Source: CAYPGJ01 sp050174775 (lineage in GTDB: Bacteria > Planctomycetota > Phycisphaerae > Phycisphaerales > UBA1924). Taken from it: 64,000 bases of DNA. Below, piece after piece: positions 39,863 through 47,550 of the stretch. The notes under the pieces are model-generated. The model had not been told where the DNA came from. It was given only the letters and a program-made list of their open reading frames with translations, and searched no databases. Positions within the stretch are counted from its first letter, which is position 1. Each line of letters opens with the position of its first letter. The stretch is taken from positions 259,878 through 323,877 of the forward strand of contig JBFXJP010000004.1 of assembly GCA_050174775.1 (NCBI GenBank). Reading direction: 5' to 3'. Both the position numbers and the translations under genes were made by a program.

Positions 39863-41304
39863 GCGTCGGTTCCTTGACAACGCAGGCGCTTGTCGGCGAG
39901 CGCGAGAGGGCGGGCGGCGTAGAGGAGCGATGCGGACAGGACGAGGAGCGCGACGCCGGTGGACGCGAGGGGCGTTGGGTCGGTGGGCTGGGAAACGGGG
40001 AGGGCGTTGCGCGGGGGGGACATGAGGGGGACTTCGTCGACGAATTTCGGGTCGGGTCGGAAGGTGGGGAGTGCGCGTCCGAGGAACTCGATGGCCTGCT
40101 GCGCGGGGCTGAAGAGGAAGAGGCGGAGCTTGGGCTCACGGTCGATCATGCTCTCGAAGAGAGCCTGGGGCTCGTGGACGAAGTCGCCGACGCCGTTGCC
40201 GTCCTGGTCGTAGGCGGTGTAGTCGCTCCAGAAGTTGCCGATGTCGCCGGACCAGAACTCGTTGCCGGCGAGCGTGCCGCGTCCGCTGACGCTGACCTGC
40301 TCGATGTTGTCGAGGAACGTGTTCTGAGTGAAGCGGTTGCCGCGGACGGCGGGGAGGAACGTGAGGCCGACGTCGTTGTAGGCGAAGGTGTTGAGGTGGA
40401 AGTCTCCGGGGAGGTCGGTGGTGAAGGGCGAGCCGTCGAGGTAGACACCGACGCGGTTTCCGATGATGGCGTTGTTGGAGACGGTGAAGCGGTCGGCCTC
40501 TTTGAGGCCCAGGCCGTAACCGCTGGGGCCTCGGTTGCGGACGAGTCGGTTGGAGGTGACGGAGACATTCTTGCTGTACATGAGGTAGACGCCGACGGAG
40601 TTGTCGGTGAACTCGTTATGTTCGATCGTGATGTCGTCGGCGAACATGAGGTGTAGGCCGTAGCGGCAGCGTCGCGCGACGTTGTGCCTGACGGTGATGC
40701 CGTTCGAGTACCAGAGGAGAGCGTCGCGTCCGTCGTGGAAGATGTTGTGCTCAATGAGGCAGCGGTCGGAGCGCCAGAGTCGGATGCCGTCGCCTCGGCG
40801 GGCTATGTCGAGGGGTTTGGCGCCGATGCGGTTGTTGCGGATGACGCTGTCGGGGGCTTGTCGGAGATCGATGCCGAAGAGGATGTCTTCGAGGGTGTTG
40901 TCCTCGATGATGGCGCGTGGCGCGAGGACGCGGATGGCGGCGTTTTCCTTGTCGAGGTCGATGCCGGTGTCTCGGAGGATGAAGCCGCGGAGCGTGACGT
41001 CGGGGGCGGATATCTCGACGATGTCGCCGGAGCCTGCGCCATCGAGCACGGCTTTGCCTTGGGCGATGAGGGTGAGGGGCTTGTCGATGACGAGGTGCTC
41101 GCGGTAGACGCCCGCGGGGACGGTGATGGTGTCACCGGGTGCAGCGGCGCGGATGCGGCGGGAGAGCGGACCGTCGGTGAGGCCGGGCTTGCGTTGGCCG
41201 ACGGAGCGCTGCGCAGTGGGCTCGCGCATCTCGGAGGCGTGGTCCGGCGCGTGTGCGGGGACGAGCAGCGCGAGGGAGAGCAGGATGGAGGAGGCGGTGT
41301 TCAC
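39859..41304 (-). CDS. nosD: NosD, periplasmic right-handed beta-helix protein
   Basis: 481 residues from a GTG at 41304, overlapping the stop of the preceding gene (GTGA). Signal peptide TASSILLSLALLVPAHA. Many about 20-24-residue CASH/parallel beta-helix repeats: AIIEDNTLEDILFGIDLRQA, CLIEHNIFHDGRDALLWYSN, ITIEHNEFTDNSVGVYLMYS, FTVSNNAIIGNRVGVYLDGS. FWSDYTAYDQDGNGVGD is typical of NosD. A C-terminal helix (STGVALLVLSASLLYAA) anchors it. It is needed with NosF and NosY to build the copper-sulfide cluster of NosZ. Confidence 0.93.
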   Translation of the reverse strand: MNTASSILLSLALLVPAHAPDHASEMREPTAQRSVGQRKPGLTDGPLSRRIRAAAPGDTITVPAGVYREHLVIDKPLTLIAQGKAVLDGAGSGDIVEISAPDVTLRGFILRDTGIDLDKENAAIRVLAPRAIIEDNTLEDILFGIDLRQAPDSVIRNNRIGAKPLDIARRGDGIRLWRSDRCLIEHNIFHDGRDALLWYSNGITVRHNVARRCRYGLHLMFADDITIEHNEFTDNSVGVYLMYSKNVSVTSNRLVRNRGPSGYGLGLKEADRFTVSNNAIIGNRVGVYLDGSPFTTDLPGDFHLNTFAYNDVGLTFLPAVRGNRFTQNTFLDNIEQVSVSGRGTLAGNEFWSGDIGNFWSDYTAYDQDGNGVGDFVHEPQALFESMIDREPKLRLFLFSPAQQAIEFLGRALPTFRPDPKFVDEVPLMSPPRNALPVSQPTDPTPLASTGVALLVLSASLLYAARPLALADKRLRCQGTDA

Positions 41305-41978
41305 GCGGCCACGCTTTCCATGAGAGCGGCTCGCTCGCGGTCGTAGAGGGGCTTGTACGCGCGGCGATGGAAGAAGAATGCGATGAGGGTGAGGATGGAG
41401 CAGGCGAACGCGAGGTGGAGGCCGATGCCCATCTCGGAATAGGTGCGGAACTGCCCGATGCCCCCCTCGCCCAAGAGCGTGGGAGTGAATGGCTTGACGG
41501 CGGCGGAGAGGGGGGCGCTGGGATCGAGGTTCTGTCCGAAGGTGCGCAGCCAGAACCAGAGGTCTCCGAGGAAGCCGAGCGGGAAGAAGACGGCGGGAAG
41601 CGCGAGGATGACGGCCCACTTGGTGTGGATGAACGCTGCGCCTTCGACGAGAAGGACCATGGCGACGACGACCCAGACGGCGGCGGCTTTCTCGAACGCG
41701 GCGGCCTGGTCGAGCGGGCGCATGCCGATGTAGTGGTTGAGGCCGTCGATCTCCTTGACGTCGCCCTCGAGGTTGTTGACGTATGCGGTGAGGTAGAGGC
41801 CGTTTGGGTACTGGGGCGCTTCGAGCTCCATGTGCCAGTAGGGGAGGAAGAGGGAGAGGAGGAGAAGGACGCGCGCGGCCATGAGCATGAGGTTCGGCGT
41901 GAGGTATCGCCAGCGGCGCGCCTGCAGTTCCGCGACGGGGACTCGGGGGCCGACGATGGAGTGGAGCAGGCCGGACAT
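41301..41978 (-). CDS. nosB: NosB-like integral membrane protein of the clade II nos cluster
   Basis: 225 residues, about four helices: LMLMAARVLLLLSLFLPYW, AVWVVVAMVLLVEGAAFI, WAVILALPAVFFPLGFLGDL and MGIGLHLAFACSILTLIAFFF. Between the helices lies GDVKEIDGLNHYIGMRPLDQ. Clade II nos clusters carry a membrane gene (nosB) between nosZ and nosD. Position, size and topology fit, but I assign it mainly by context. SD GGAGG precedes the ATG. The stop overlaps nosD. Confidence 0.72.
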   Translation of the reverse strand: MSGLLHSIVGPRVPVAELQARRWRYLTPNLMLMAARVLLLLSLFLPYWHMELEAPQYPNGLYLTAYVNNLEGDVKEIDGLNHYIGMRPLDQAAAFEKAAAVWVVVAMVLLVEGAAFIHTKWAVILALPAVFFPLGFLGDLWFWLRTFGQNLDPSAPLSAAVKPFTPTLLGEGGIGQFRTYSEMGIGLHLAFACSILTLIAFFFHRRAYKPLYDRERAALMESVAA

Positions 41979-42109
41979 GAGATACCTCCGGGTGGGCGCG
42001 AGCGAGCGCCAGGACGATTGCGCGATTTCGGGAAGGCCGTCGCGGCGCTGTCGCGCGGCGACGGTGTGAGCTGGCGCGTCGTCATCGTGGACGGCGGCGA
42101 GCGAGCGGG

Positions 42110-44194
42110 TCAGTTCGCGAGCGCGGCCGCCTTCGGCTTGACGTGGAAGTAGCCCATCATTTCGAGGTGGAGGGCCGAGCAGAACTCGGTGCAGTAGTAG
42201 GGGTAGGTGCCTGCGCGGTCGGCTTTGAAGGTGATCTCGGCGAATTCACCGGGCTCGAGGCTGAGGTTGATGTTGTAGCCGCCGATGCAGAAGCCGTGCG
42301 TGGCGTCCTGCGTGGTCTCGGAGGCCATGATGCGCCAGGTGACTTCATCGCCTTCCATCACCTCGACATGCTCGGGTGTGAAGTGGCTGCGGATGGCGGT
42401 CATGTTGACGAGCACCTTGTTGCCGTCTCGCGTGACGCCTTCCTGGCCGACTTTGGGCGAGCGCGGATCGAGCGTCTGGGTGTGCGGGTTCCATCCGGTC
42501 TCGGGGTAGACGGCCCAGGGCTTGAGCTTGTCGGCTTTGATCATCTGGGCGTAGTGCGGCTCGCCGACCCCTATGGGGGAGTCGTAGATGACGGGCATGG
42601 TCGTGCCTGTGGGGTTGATGTCGAGGAGCTGGAAGTTCTGCGCAAGGAGGGGGCCGGTGGTGAAGAAGCGGTCAACGGACCACTTGTTCATCGCGATGAG
42701 GTACCTGCCGTCGGGGCTGACGGTGTCGCCCTCGGCCGCGACGAGGTGGCCGATGTTGTATTGCACGGGGGTCTTGGTCACGAGCTTCCAGGGCTGCTCC
42801 GGGTTGAGGCCGGAGTACTCGCCGCCGAGCGTCCAGCGGGCGACGGCGGAATCGAGGAAGAGGGATGTGTACGCGTATCCCTTGTCATCGAACTGGGTGT
42901 GCAAGGGCCCGAGTCCGACTTCAACCTGGGCCTCCATCGTGGCGTCGAAGTCGAGCACGGGGACGCCGTACTCGTCGACGCTGGAGTACTTCTTGTCTGC
43001 GATGGCCTTCTTGATCTTGTCGATGGAGTAGACGGTGACGTGTGGGTCGAGCTTGCCCGCGATGACGATGTATTGGCCGTTGGGCGTGACGTCGACACCG
43101 TGCGGGCTCTTGGGCTCGGGGGTGAAGTGCAGGATGCCCTCGGCAACGCTGGTGGCGAGGGTGATGACCGCGAAGCCGTGGGTGCGGTCGACCTTGCCGG
43201 CTTCGAAGGCCTTCTCGGCCTTCTTCCAATCGATGATGTGGAGGTAGTCGGTGTCGCGTTTGCTGGCGCCGGCCTCGAAGGGCGGGTTCCCCTTCTCGAT
43301 GCCGCCGGTGGCCATCTCGACGTTGAAGGAGTTTCCGAAGACGAAGCCGTCACTGACGGCTTTACCGGCGTCGAAGAGGTCCTGCCAGTACGGAGGCAGT
43401 TCGAGCGCGAAGGACTTGTCAGGGTCGATGCGGCCTTTCGTGCGGTCGAACTTCCAGAAGGTGACCATGCCTCGGTAGGACTTCTTGTACTCCTCCGGCG
43501 GGGCGTAGCCATAGCCGAAGACGGTGCCGTACTGACCGCCCTCGACGACATAATCGGTGTTGGGCGTGACGAACGCGGCGCCGTGGTCGCTGATGGTGAG
43601 GGGGTTCTTGACGATCTGCTTCGTCTCGAAGTCGCGCAGATCAATGACAGCCATGCGTGCGTTGGCCTTGTCGCCGATGAACAGGAACTGGCCGTCGTAG
43701 TCGCCGTTGGTCTCGGAGAGCGCGGGGTGGTGGGAGTCGCCCCAGGAGACTTCCTTGCCGTTGATCTGGAGCTGCTTGCGGATCTCGTCGTGCTCGCCGG
43801 CGAAGCCGTAGCCCTGCCAGGGTTCGGGGGTGAACACCGCGATGGAGCGTAGCAAGCGCATGCTCGGGACGCCGATGACGAAGACCTGGCCGGAGTGGCC
43901 GCCGGAGGCAAAGGTGAGGTATTCGTCGTGACGTCCGCTGGGAAGGTAGGTCTTGGCCGCGGCGATGAGGTCGTCGACATTGAGCTTGCGATCGGTGGCG
44001 AGCTTGTTGAGCTGCGCGACCTGATCTGCGGTGAGTTCGATAGGCTTCGCTTCCTCGGCGGAGGAACGGCGACGGCGCTCGCGCCGCGTGTCCTGCGCCA
44101 GGGCCGTCGGCGCAGCAGACTCGATGGCGGTTCCCCCGAGGAGGAGCGCGGCGACTGTGGCGGCGCCGAGGTGTGCACGGGTGGGTCGTTTCAT
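42110..44194 (-). CDS. nosZ: Nitrous-oxide reductase NosZ, clade II (Sec-exported)
   Basis: 694 residues from the ATG at 44194. The signal (MKRPTRAHLGAATVAALLLG) has no twin-arginine motif, so Sec export, as in clade II enzymes. Seven-bladed propeller with CuZ histidines: FASGGHSGQVFVIG, GDSHHPALSETNGDYDG, ISDHGAAFVTPN, SPHGVDVTPNGQY, and GPLHTQFDDKGYAYTS. C-terminal cupredoxin: HGFCIGGYNINLSLEPGEF and YPYYCTEFCSALHLEMMGYF, with the two Cys, His and Met of CuA. It reduces N2O to N2 in the periplasm. All metal ligands I can check are present. Confidence 0.97.
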   Translation of the reverse strand: MKRPTRAHLGAATVAALLLGGTAIESAAPTALAQDTRRERRRRSSAEEAKPIELTADQVAQLNKLATDRKLNVDDLIAAAKTYLPSGRHDEYLTFASGGHSGQVFVIGVPSMRLLRSIAVFTPEPWQGYGFAGEHDEIRKQLQINGKEVSWGDSHHPALSETNGDYDGQFLFIGDKANARMAVIDLRDFETKQIVKNPLTISDHGAAFVTPNTDYVVEGGQYGTVFGYGYAPPEEYKKSYRGMVTFWKFDRTKGRIDPDKSFALELPPYWQDLFDAGKAVSDGFVFGNSFNVEMATGGIEKGNPPFEAGASKRDTDYLHIIDWKKAEKAFEAGKVDRTHGFAVITLATSVAEGILHFTPEPKSPHGVDVTPNGQYIVIAGKLDPHVTVYSIDKIKKAIADKKYSSVDEYGVPVLDFDATMEAQVEVGLGPLHTQFDDKGYAYTSLFLDSAVARWTLGGEYSGLNPEQPWKLVTKTPVQYNIGHLVAAEGDTVSPDGRYLIAMNKWSVDRFFTTGPLLAQNFQLLDINPTGTTMPVIYDSPIGVGEPHYAQMIKADKLKPWAVYPETGWNPHTQTLDPRSPKVGQEGVTRDGNKVLVNMTAIRSHFTPEHVEVMEGDEVTWRIMASETTQDATHGFCIGGYNINLSLEPGEFAEITFKADRAGTYPYYCTEFCSALHLEMMGYFHVKPKAAALAN

Positions 44195-44261
44195 GACAGT
44201 TCTCCGAGAACACGGGCCAGGCGGCGTCGGCACGAGCGAGCCGCACGGCGCGCGGGTGCGC

Positions 44262-45206
44262 TTATTTCATTCCGACCTTTTGAGTGGGTGTCCGCGTGAG
44301 CGAGCGGAGGTACTCGATGATGTCGAGGATGTCGTCATCTGAGAGCGCCGGGTTGCCGCCCTTTGGTGGCATGACGATCCCGGTGGTGTTGGCGGGGTCG
44401 CTGATGTCGCGTCCGCGCTTGATGAACTCGAGGAGCGCGTCGTCGTCGAGTTCGGCGAGCAGCGGGCTTGCGATGAGGTCCTTGCCGTTGTTGGGCATGC
44501 CGTGCGCGTCGGCGCCGTGGCACGCGATGCAGGAGCGCGCATAGAGCTTGTTGCCGCTGGCGATGTATGCTGCGAGTTCGGGGTCTCCGCCCGCGGCGTC
44601 GAGCGCGGCGGCTGTTTCGGTGTCGCTGGGTTTGAGTGAAGCGGGGGGAGGGAGATCGGCCGGCATGCGGCGCGGGTCCTGGAGCGCGCGGACGTAGGCG
44701 ATGAGGTTGTCGAGGTCTGCGTCGGTCAGGTCGGGGCGTCCGCCGCGCGGCGGCATAGGCAGCGGCTTGGCGTCCGGGCGACCGGTGAGAAGGAACGCGT
44801 GGAGATCGTGGTCGGATCTGGCGGCGATGAAGTCGCTCTCGACGAGATCCCGTCCGAGGCCCTTGAGGCCGTGACCGTCCGCGCCGTGGCACGCCGCGCA
44901 CGTCGAGGCGAATAGGTCGCGGCCGTGCGCGACAGCGGGAGGATCGAGCGTTGGGAGCGCCGGCGCCTGGAGAAGGTTCTCGTGGGCCATGGCCGCGGCG
45001 ATGGCTGCGAGGCGGGCGTCTTCTTGGGTGTGCCATGTCTCGTACACACGTATCCCGCCGACCACGTAGATCGGAGCCATGATGATCCAGGCGAGGATGA
45101 ACATCTGGATGACGTTGGAGATGCCGCTGCCAAGGGGCCTCTTCCACTCGGCGGCGCCGGAGGGAGGGTGGGGGTGGTCGTGATCGTCGGTGTGCGGGTT
45201 TGCCAC
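44262..45206 (-). CDS. Di-heme c-type cytochrome of the nos cluster
   Basis: 314 residues from a GTG at 45206, with GGAG 8 nt upstream; a longer frame to 45290 lacks a good start. His/Pro-rich cytoplasmic N-terminus (HTDDHDHPHPP), one helix (NVIQMFILAWIIMAPIYVVGG), and two cytochrome c domains with heme motifs CAACH (in FASTCAACHGADGHGLKGLG) and CIACH (in ARSCIACHGADAHGMPNNG). The axial Met candidates are in PLPMPPRGG and GIVMPPKGG. It is probably the electron donor or relay to NosZ, as for NosC in clade II clusters. First gene of the operon. Confidence 0.92.
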   Translation of the reverse strand: MANPHTDDHDHPHPPSGAAEWKRPLGSGISNVIQMFILAWIIMAPIYVVGGIRVYETWHTQEDARLAAIAAAMAHENLLQAPALPTLDPPAVAHGRDLFASTCAACHGADGHGLKGLGRDLVESDFIAARSDHDLHAFLLTGRPDAKPLPMPPRGGRPDLTDADLDNLIAYVRALQDPRRMPADLPPPASLKPSDTETAAALDAAGGDPELAAYIASGNKLYARSCIACHGADAHGMPNNGKDLIASPLLAELDDDALLEFIKRGRDISDPANTTGIVMPPKGGNPALSDDDILDIIEYLRSLTRTPTQKVGMK

Positions 45207-45261
45207 TTCGCGAGCTCCGACAGGGGGACTTCCCAAATGGAGATAAACGGAGTTAGAGATA

Positions 45262-45290
45262 CATATATCGACCACAGAGATGCGGAGCAA
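45262..45290 (-). promoter_or_regulatory. Sigma-70-like promoter of the nos operon
   Basis: On the minus strand TTGCTC (45290-45285), a 17-nt spacer, then TATATG (45267-45262). The start is expected near 45255, about 50 nt before the cytochrome GTG. The surrounding interval (45230-45340) is conspicuously AT-rich, with a TAAATTTA core near 45315 that could be a regulator site. I see no clear FNR or NsrR consensus. The 368-nt gap 45207-45574 holds this promoter and the tRNA-terminator relic; nothing else was recognised. Confidence 0.5.
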
Positions 45291-45459
45291 GAGTATTGAA
45301 GAGATGTGGATAAATTTACCTGTTATTACCCTGTGCTCGTTGTTTGTTTGGGTTCGGGGCCGAACCGTTGATCACGCTCGCGGGGCTGGCTTGCACCTGG
45401 CCGGGGTCACTTCGCGCTGACCAGCGATGCACAGCCGGCACACCGGACCAACCGCCTAC

Positions 45460-45496
45460 CTCGAACAGAAGAGCCGCGCCTCTCAAGAGGGGACGC
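45460..45496 (+). repeat. Fourth, most degraded relic of the tRNA-Ser terminator
   Basis: CTCGAACAGAAGAGCCGCGC then CTCTCAAGAGGGGACGC lines up with the relic at 37074 (GCTTGAAACGGAAGGGCCGC, GTTCCTCAGGAGGGGACG) and with the terminator after tRNA-Ser. The tRNA part itself is no longer recognisable. It lies 170 nt upstream of the nos promoter, at the outer edge of cassette C. Confidence 0.55.
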
Positions 45497-45574
45497 AGCA
45501 CTGGTTCTGTGCGTGTAGATCTGGGCGGGATGCGCAGACGGAGTGAGGATCGGACTGTTGGCCCGCATCGCGCG

Positions 45575-47273
45575 TCACATGGCTGGGGCAGGGCCTGCGG
45601 CGCGCTCGGCGCGAGCGGACCAGCCTTGCACGATCTCGTGCAGCAGTGCGGCGTCGGCGTCGCTCCAGACACTGCACGGCGCAAAGTGCTTCCGTTCGAT
45701 GTCCGCGATTGATGACGCCAACTCCGCACGAGCGCCCGTGCCGAGGGCTGTGTTCGCCTGGCCTTCGAGTCTTCGGAGAAACGCCACGGCGCTCAGGGGC
45801 GTGACGTGCACCGGTGGGGCGAATCTGGGCGCGGGGTCCGTATGCGCGCGGGAGCGGCGGCGTTGTGCGTAGAGCCAGAGGGCGGTTGCCACGACGGCGA
45901 GGAGGCCCACGCCGATGACGAGGCGCGCAAGGCGCGGGGTCACGGGCCGGGCGAGGTCGATCTGGGTGGGGGCGTCGACGATGTCGGCATCGGCGACGCG
46001 TTTGCGCGTGAGCGTTGCGCCGTCGGCGAGCAGGGTCGGGAAAGTGAAGGCAGACGCTGCGGATTGTCCGACGGGGGCGCCGAACTCGACTGTCCATGAC
46101 CGCACGGACAGGGCGAGGAGTCGATCGCTCTCGGTGTCGAGCGCGGTGACGTTGAGCCCGTGATCGGTGACGTTCCTGAGTGAGAGCCCGGTGGGGTGGG
46201 AGAGGTCAATGAGGGAATCGAGGGGGGGGGGGGGGGAGGACGCCTTGGCCTGTAGCGCGGATATCGAGTAACCAGAGGCCGTCGCCTGCAGTGCGCGGAT
46301 CGAACGTGGCATTGATCATTACGTCCGACGGGTGGCGCGCGGGGCTGCGCTCGGAGCGCGCGTCGATGAGGATCGGTGAGGTGAGGACGGGCAGGAGGAC
46401 GTGGCCGGTGGTGTCGGCGAAGTCGAGGTCGAGCTCGATTGGCGGAATGCGGTCCACGGACGCGTCCTTCGCGCTGAGCACCAGGTAGGCCATGGGAAGG
46501 TCGAGCCAGCCGGGCTCGGGCGAGCCCATCGGCTGAGTCTGGACGTCGACGAAGAGGCAGGTTTGCACGTCGAAGCGGTCTGAGAGAGCCGTGCGGATGC
46601 GCTTCTCGAAGTCGTCCTTGTAGCTCACCTGCTGACCGGTGTAGGGGCTCCAGTGGCCGTTGGTGAGGTATCGCTGGAAGCCGCCGCCGCTCTCTCTGGC
46701 CACGGCGCGGGTGAATCGAAGGATCAGCCTCGCGCCGAACGGGGTGTTGTTGCCGACGTCGGTTGGTCCGTCGACCTCAAGCACCAGGCGGACCTCACGG
46801 ACAAGATCGTCGTAATAGCGCAGGAGGTCGCGTGATTCGTTGCCCGCGGGGTGATCGCCGATCACGGCCATCGCGTGCTTCAGGAAGCGGGGCTTCAACT
46901 CCGGCGCGAGCGTCTGCGTCTGGGTGTTGATGCTGTCTGCAAACAGCCCGCGGTGCGCGTAAGCCTGCTCCGGGCCGAGCGCGTCGATGGAGTCGTTGAT
47001 GCGGCGCAGCTGCGTGGCGTCGGGGTCGTCCTGGCGCGTCAGCGCACCCGGCTCGCTCGCGCCGAGCGCTGCGTTGAACCATCTGGCGAAGACGGTTGCG
47101 TCGGGGGCGCACTCGCGCGCTGCCAGCGATGCGGCGTACTGGGCTGCCGCGTTCGCGTGCCGTCGGAAGCTCTCATCGCGCAGCGATGCGTAGGTCTCGA
47201 GGTCCGTTTTCCGGCCGTAGAGAAACTCGGCCTTATCGAAGAGGAGCCCCGCCCCGGGTCGAACTGGCCTTCA
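45575..47273 (-). pseudogene. Broken gene: membrane-anchored protein with no start and a frameshift at a G tract
   Basis: One protein-like reading frame runs from 47273 with no ATG, GTG or early TTG (…AEFLYGRKTDLETYASLRDE, AAQYAASLAARECAPD, FARWFNAALGASEPGAL). It continues through KPRFLKHAMAVIGDHPAGNE and SYKDDFEKRIRTALSDRFDV to 46237. There 15 consecutive G residues (46222-46236) shift it into LIDLSHPTGLSLRNVTDHGL, which runs to 45575. The C-terminal part has one helix (LARLVIGVGLLAVVATALWLY) and a cytoplasmic helical domain (FLRRLEGQANTALGTGARAEL). No family recognised. The missing 5' end and the shift together suggest a decayed gene next to the island edge. A homopolymer read error could explain the shift alone. 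Confidence 0.65.
46222..46236. repeat. Run of 15 G
   Basis: A 15-base homopolymer (C run in the sense of the host gene), coding for successive Pro on one side. Its length alters the frame of the gene around it. It is a candidate slippage site, or a sequencing artefact. Confidence 0.9.
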
Positions 47274-47550
47274 CCACTCTACGATTCACCCAGCCTTCGG
47301 GCTCGCGCGGACACGAGACCCGACGCACGGATTTGTGCAGCGGTTCACGGCGCGACACACGGACCAGCATGAGCATGCCCGTGCGCTGGGAATGAAGATC
47401 GCGCGCCCATGCGTCACGGTATCAATAAAGCTGGAAATACCAACAACTTACATCCGCCGTACCCTGCCGTGCCCCTCAAGGCGGGGCCAACAGGTGCGGC
47501 GTGTCTCTCCGTGGCGCGACCCGGGCCACGGGAGCCCCGCAGGGCCTTGC

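Noticed and set aside
45300..45330. NsrR or FNR operator in the nos promoter region
   Set aside because: The AT-rich core TAAATTTA is suggestive, but neither TTGAT-N4-ATCAA nor an NsrR-like dyad is present.
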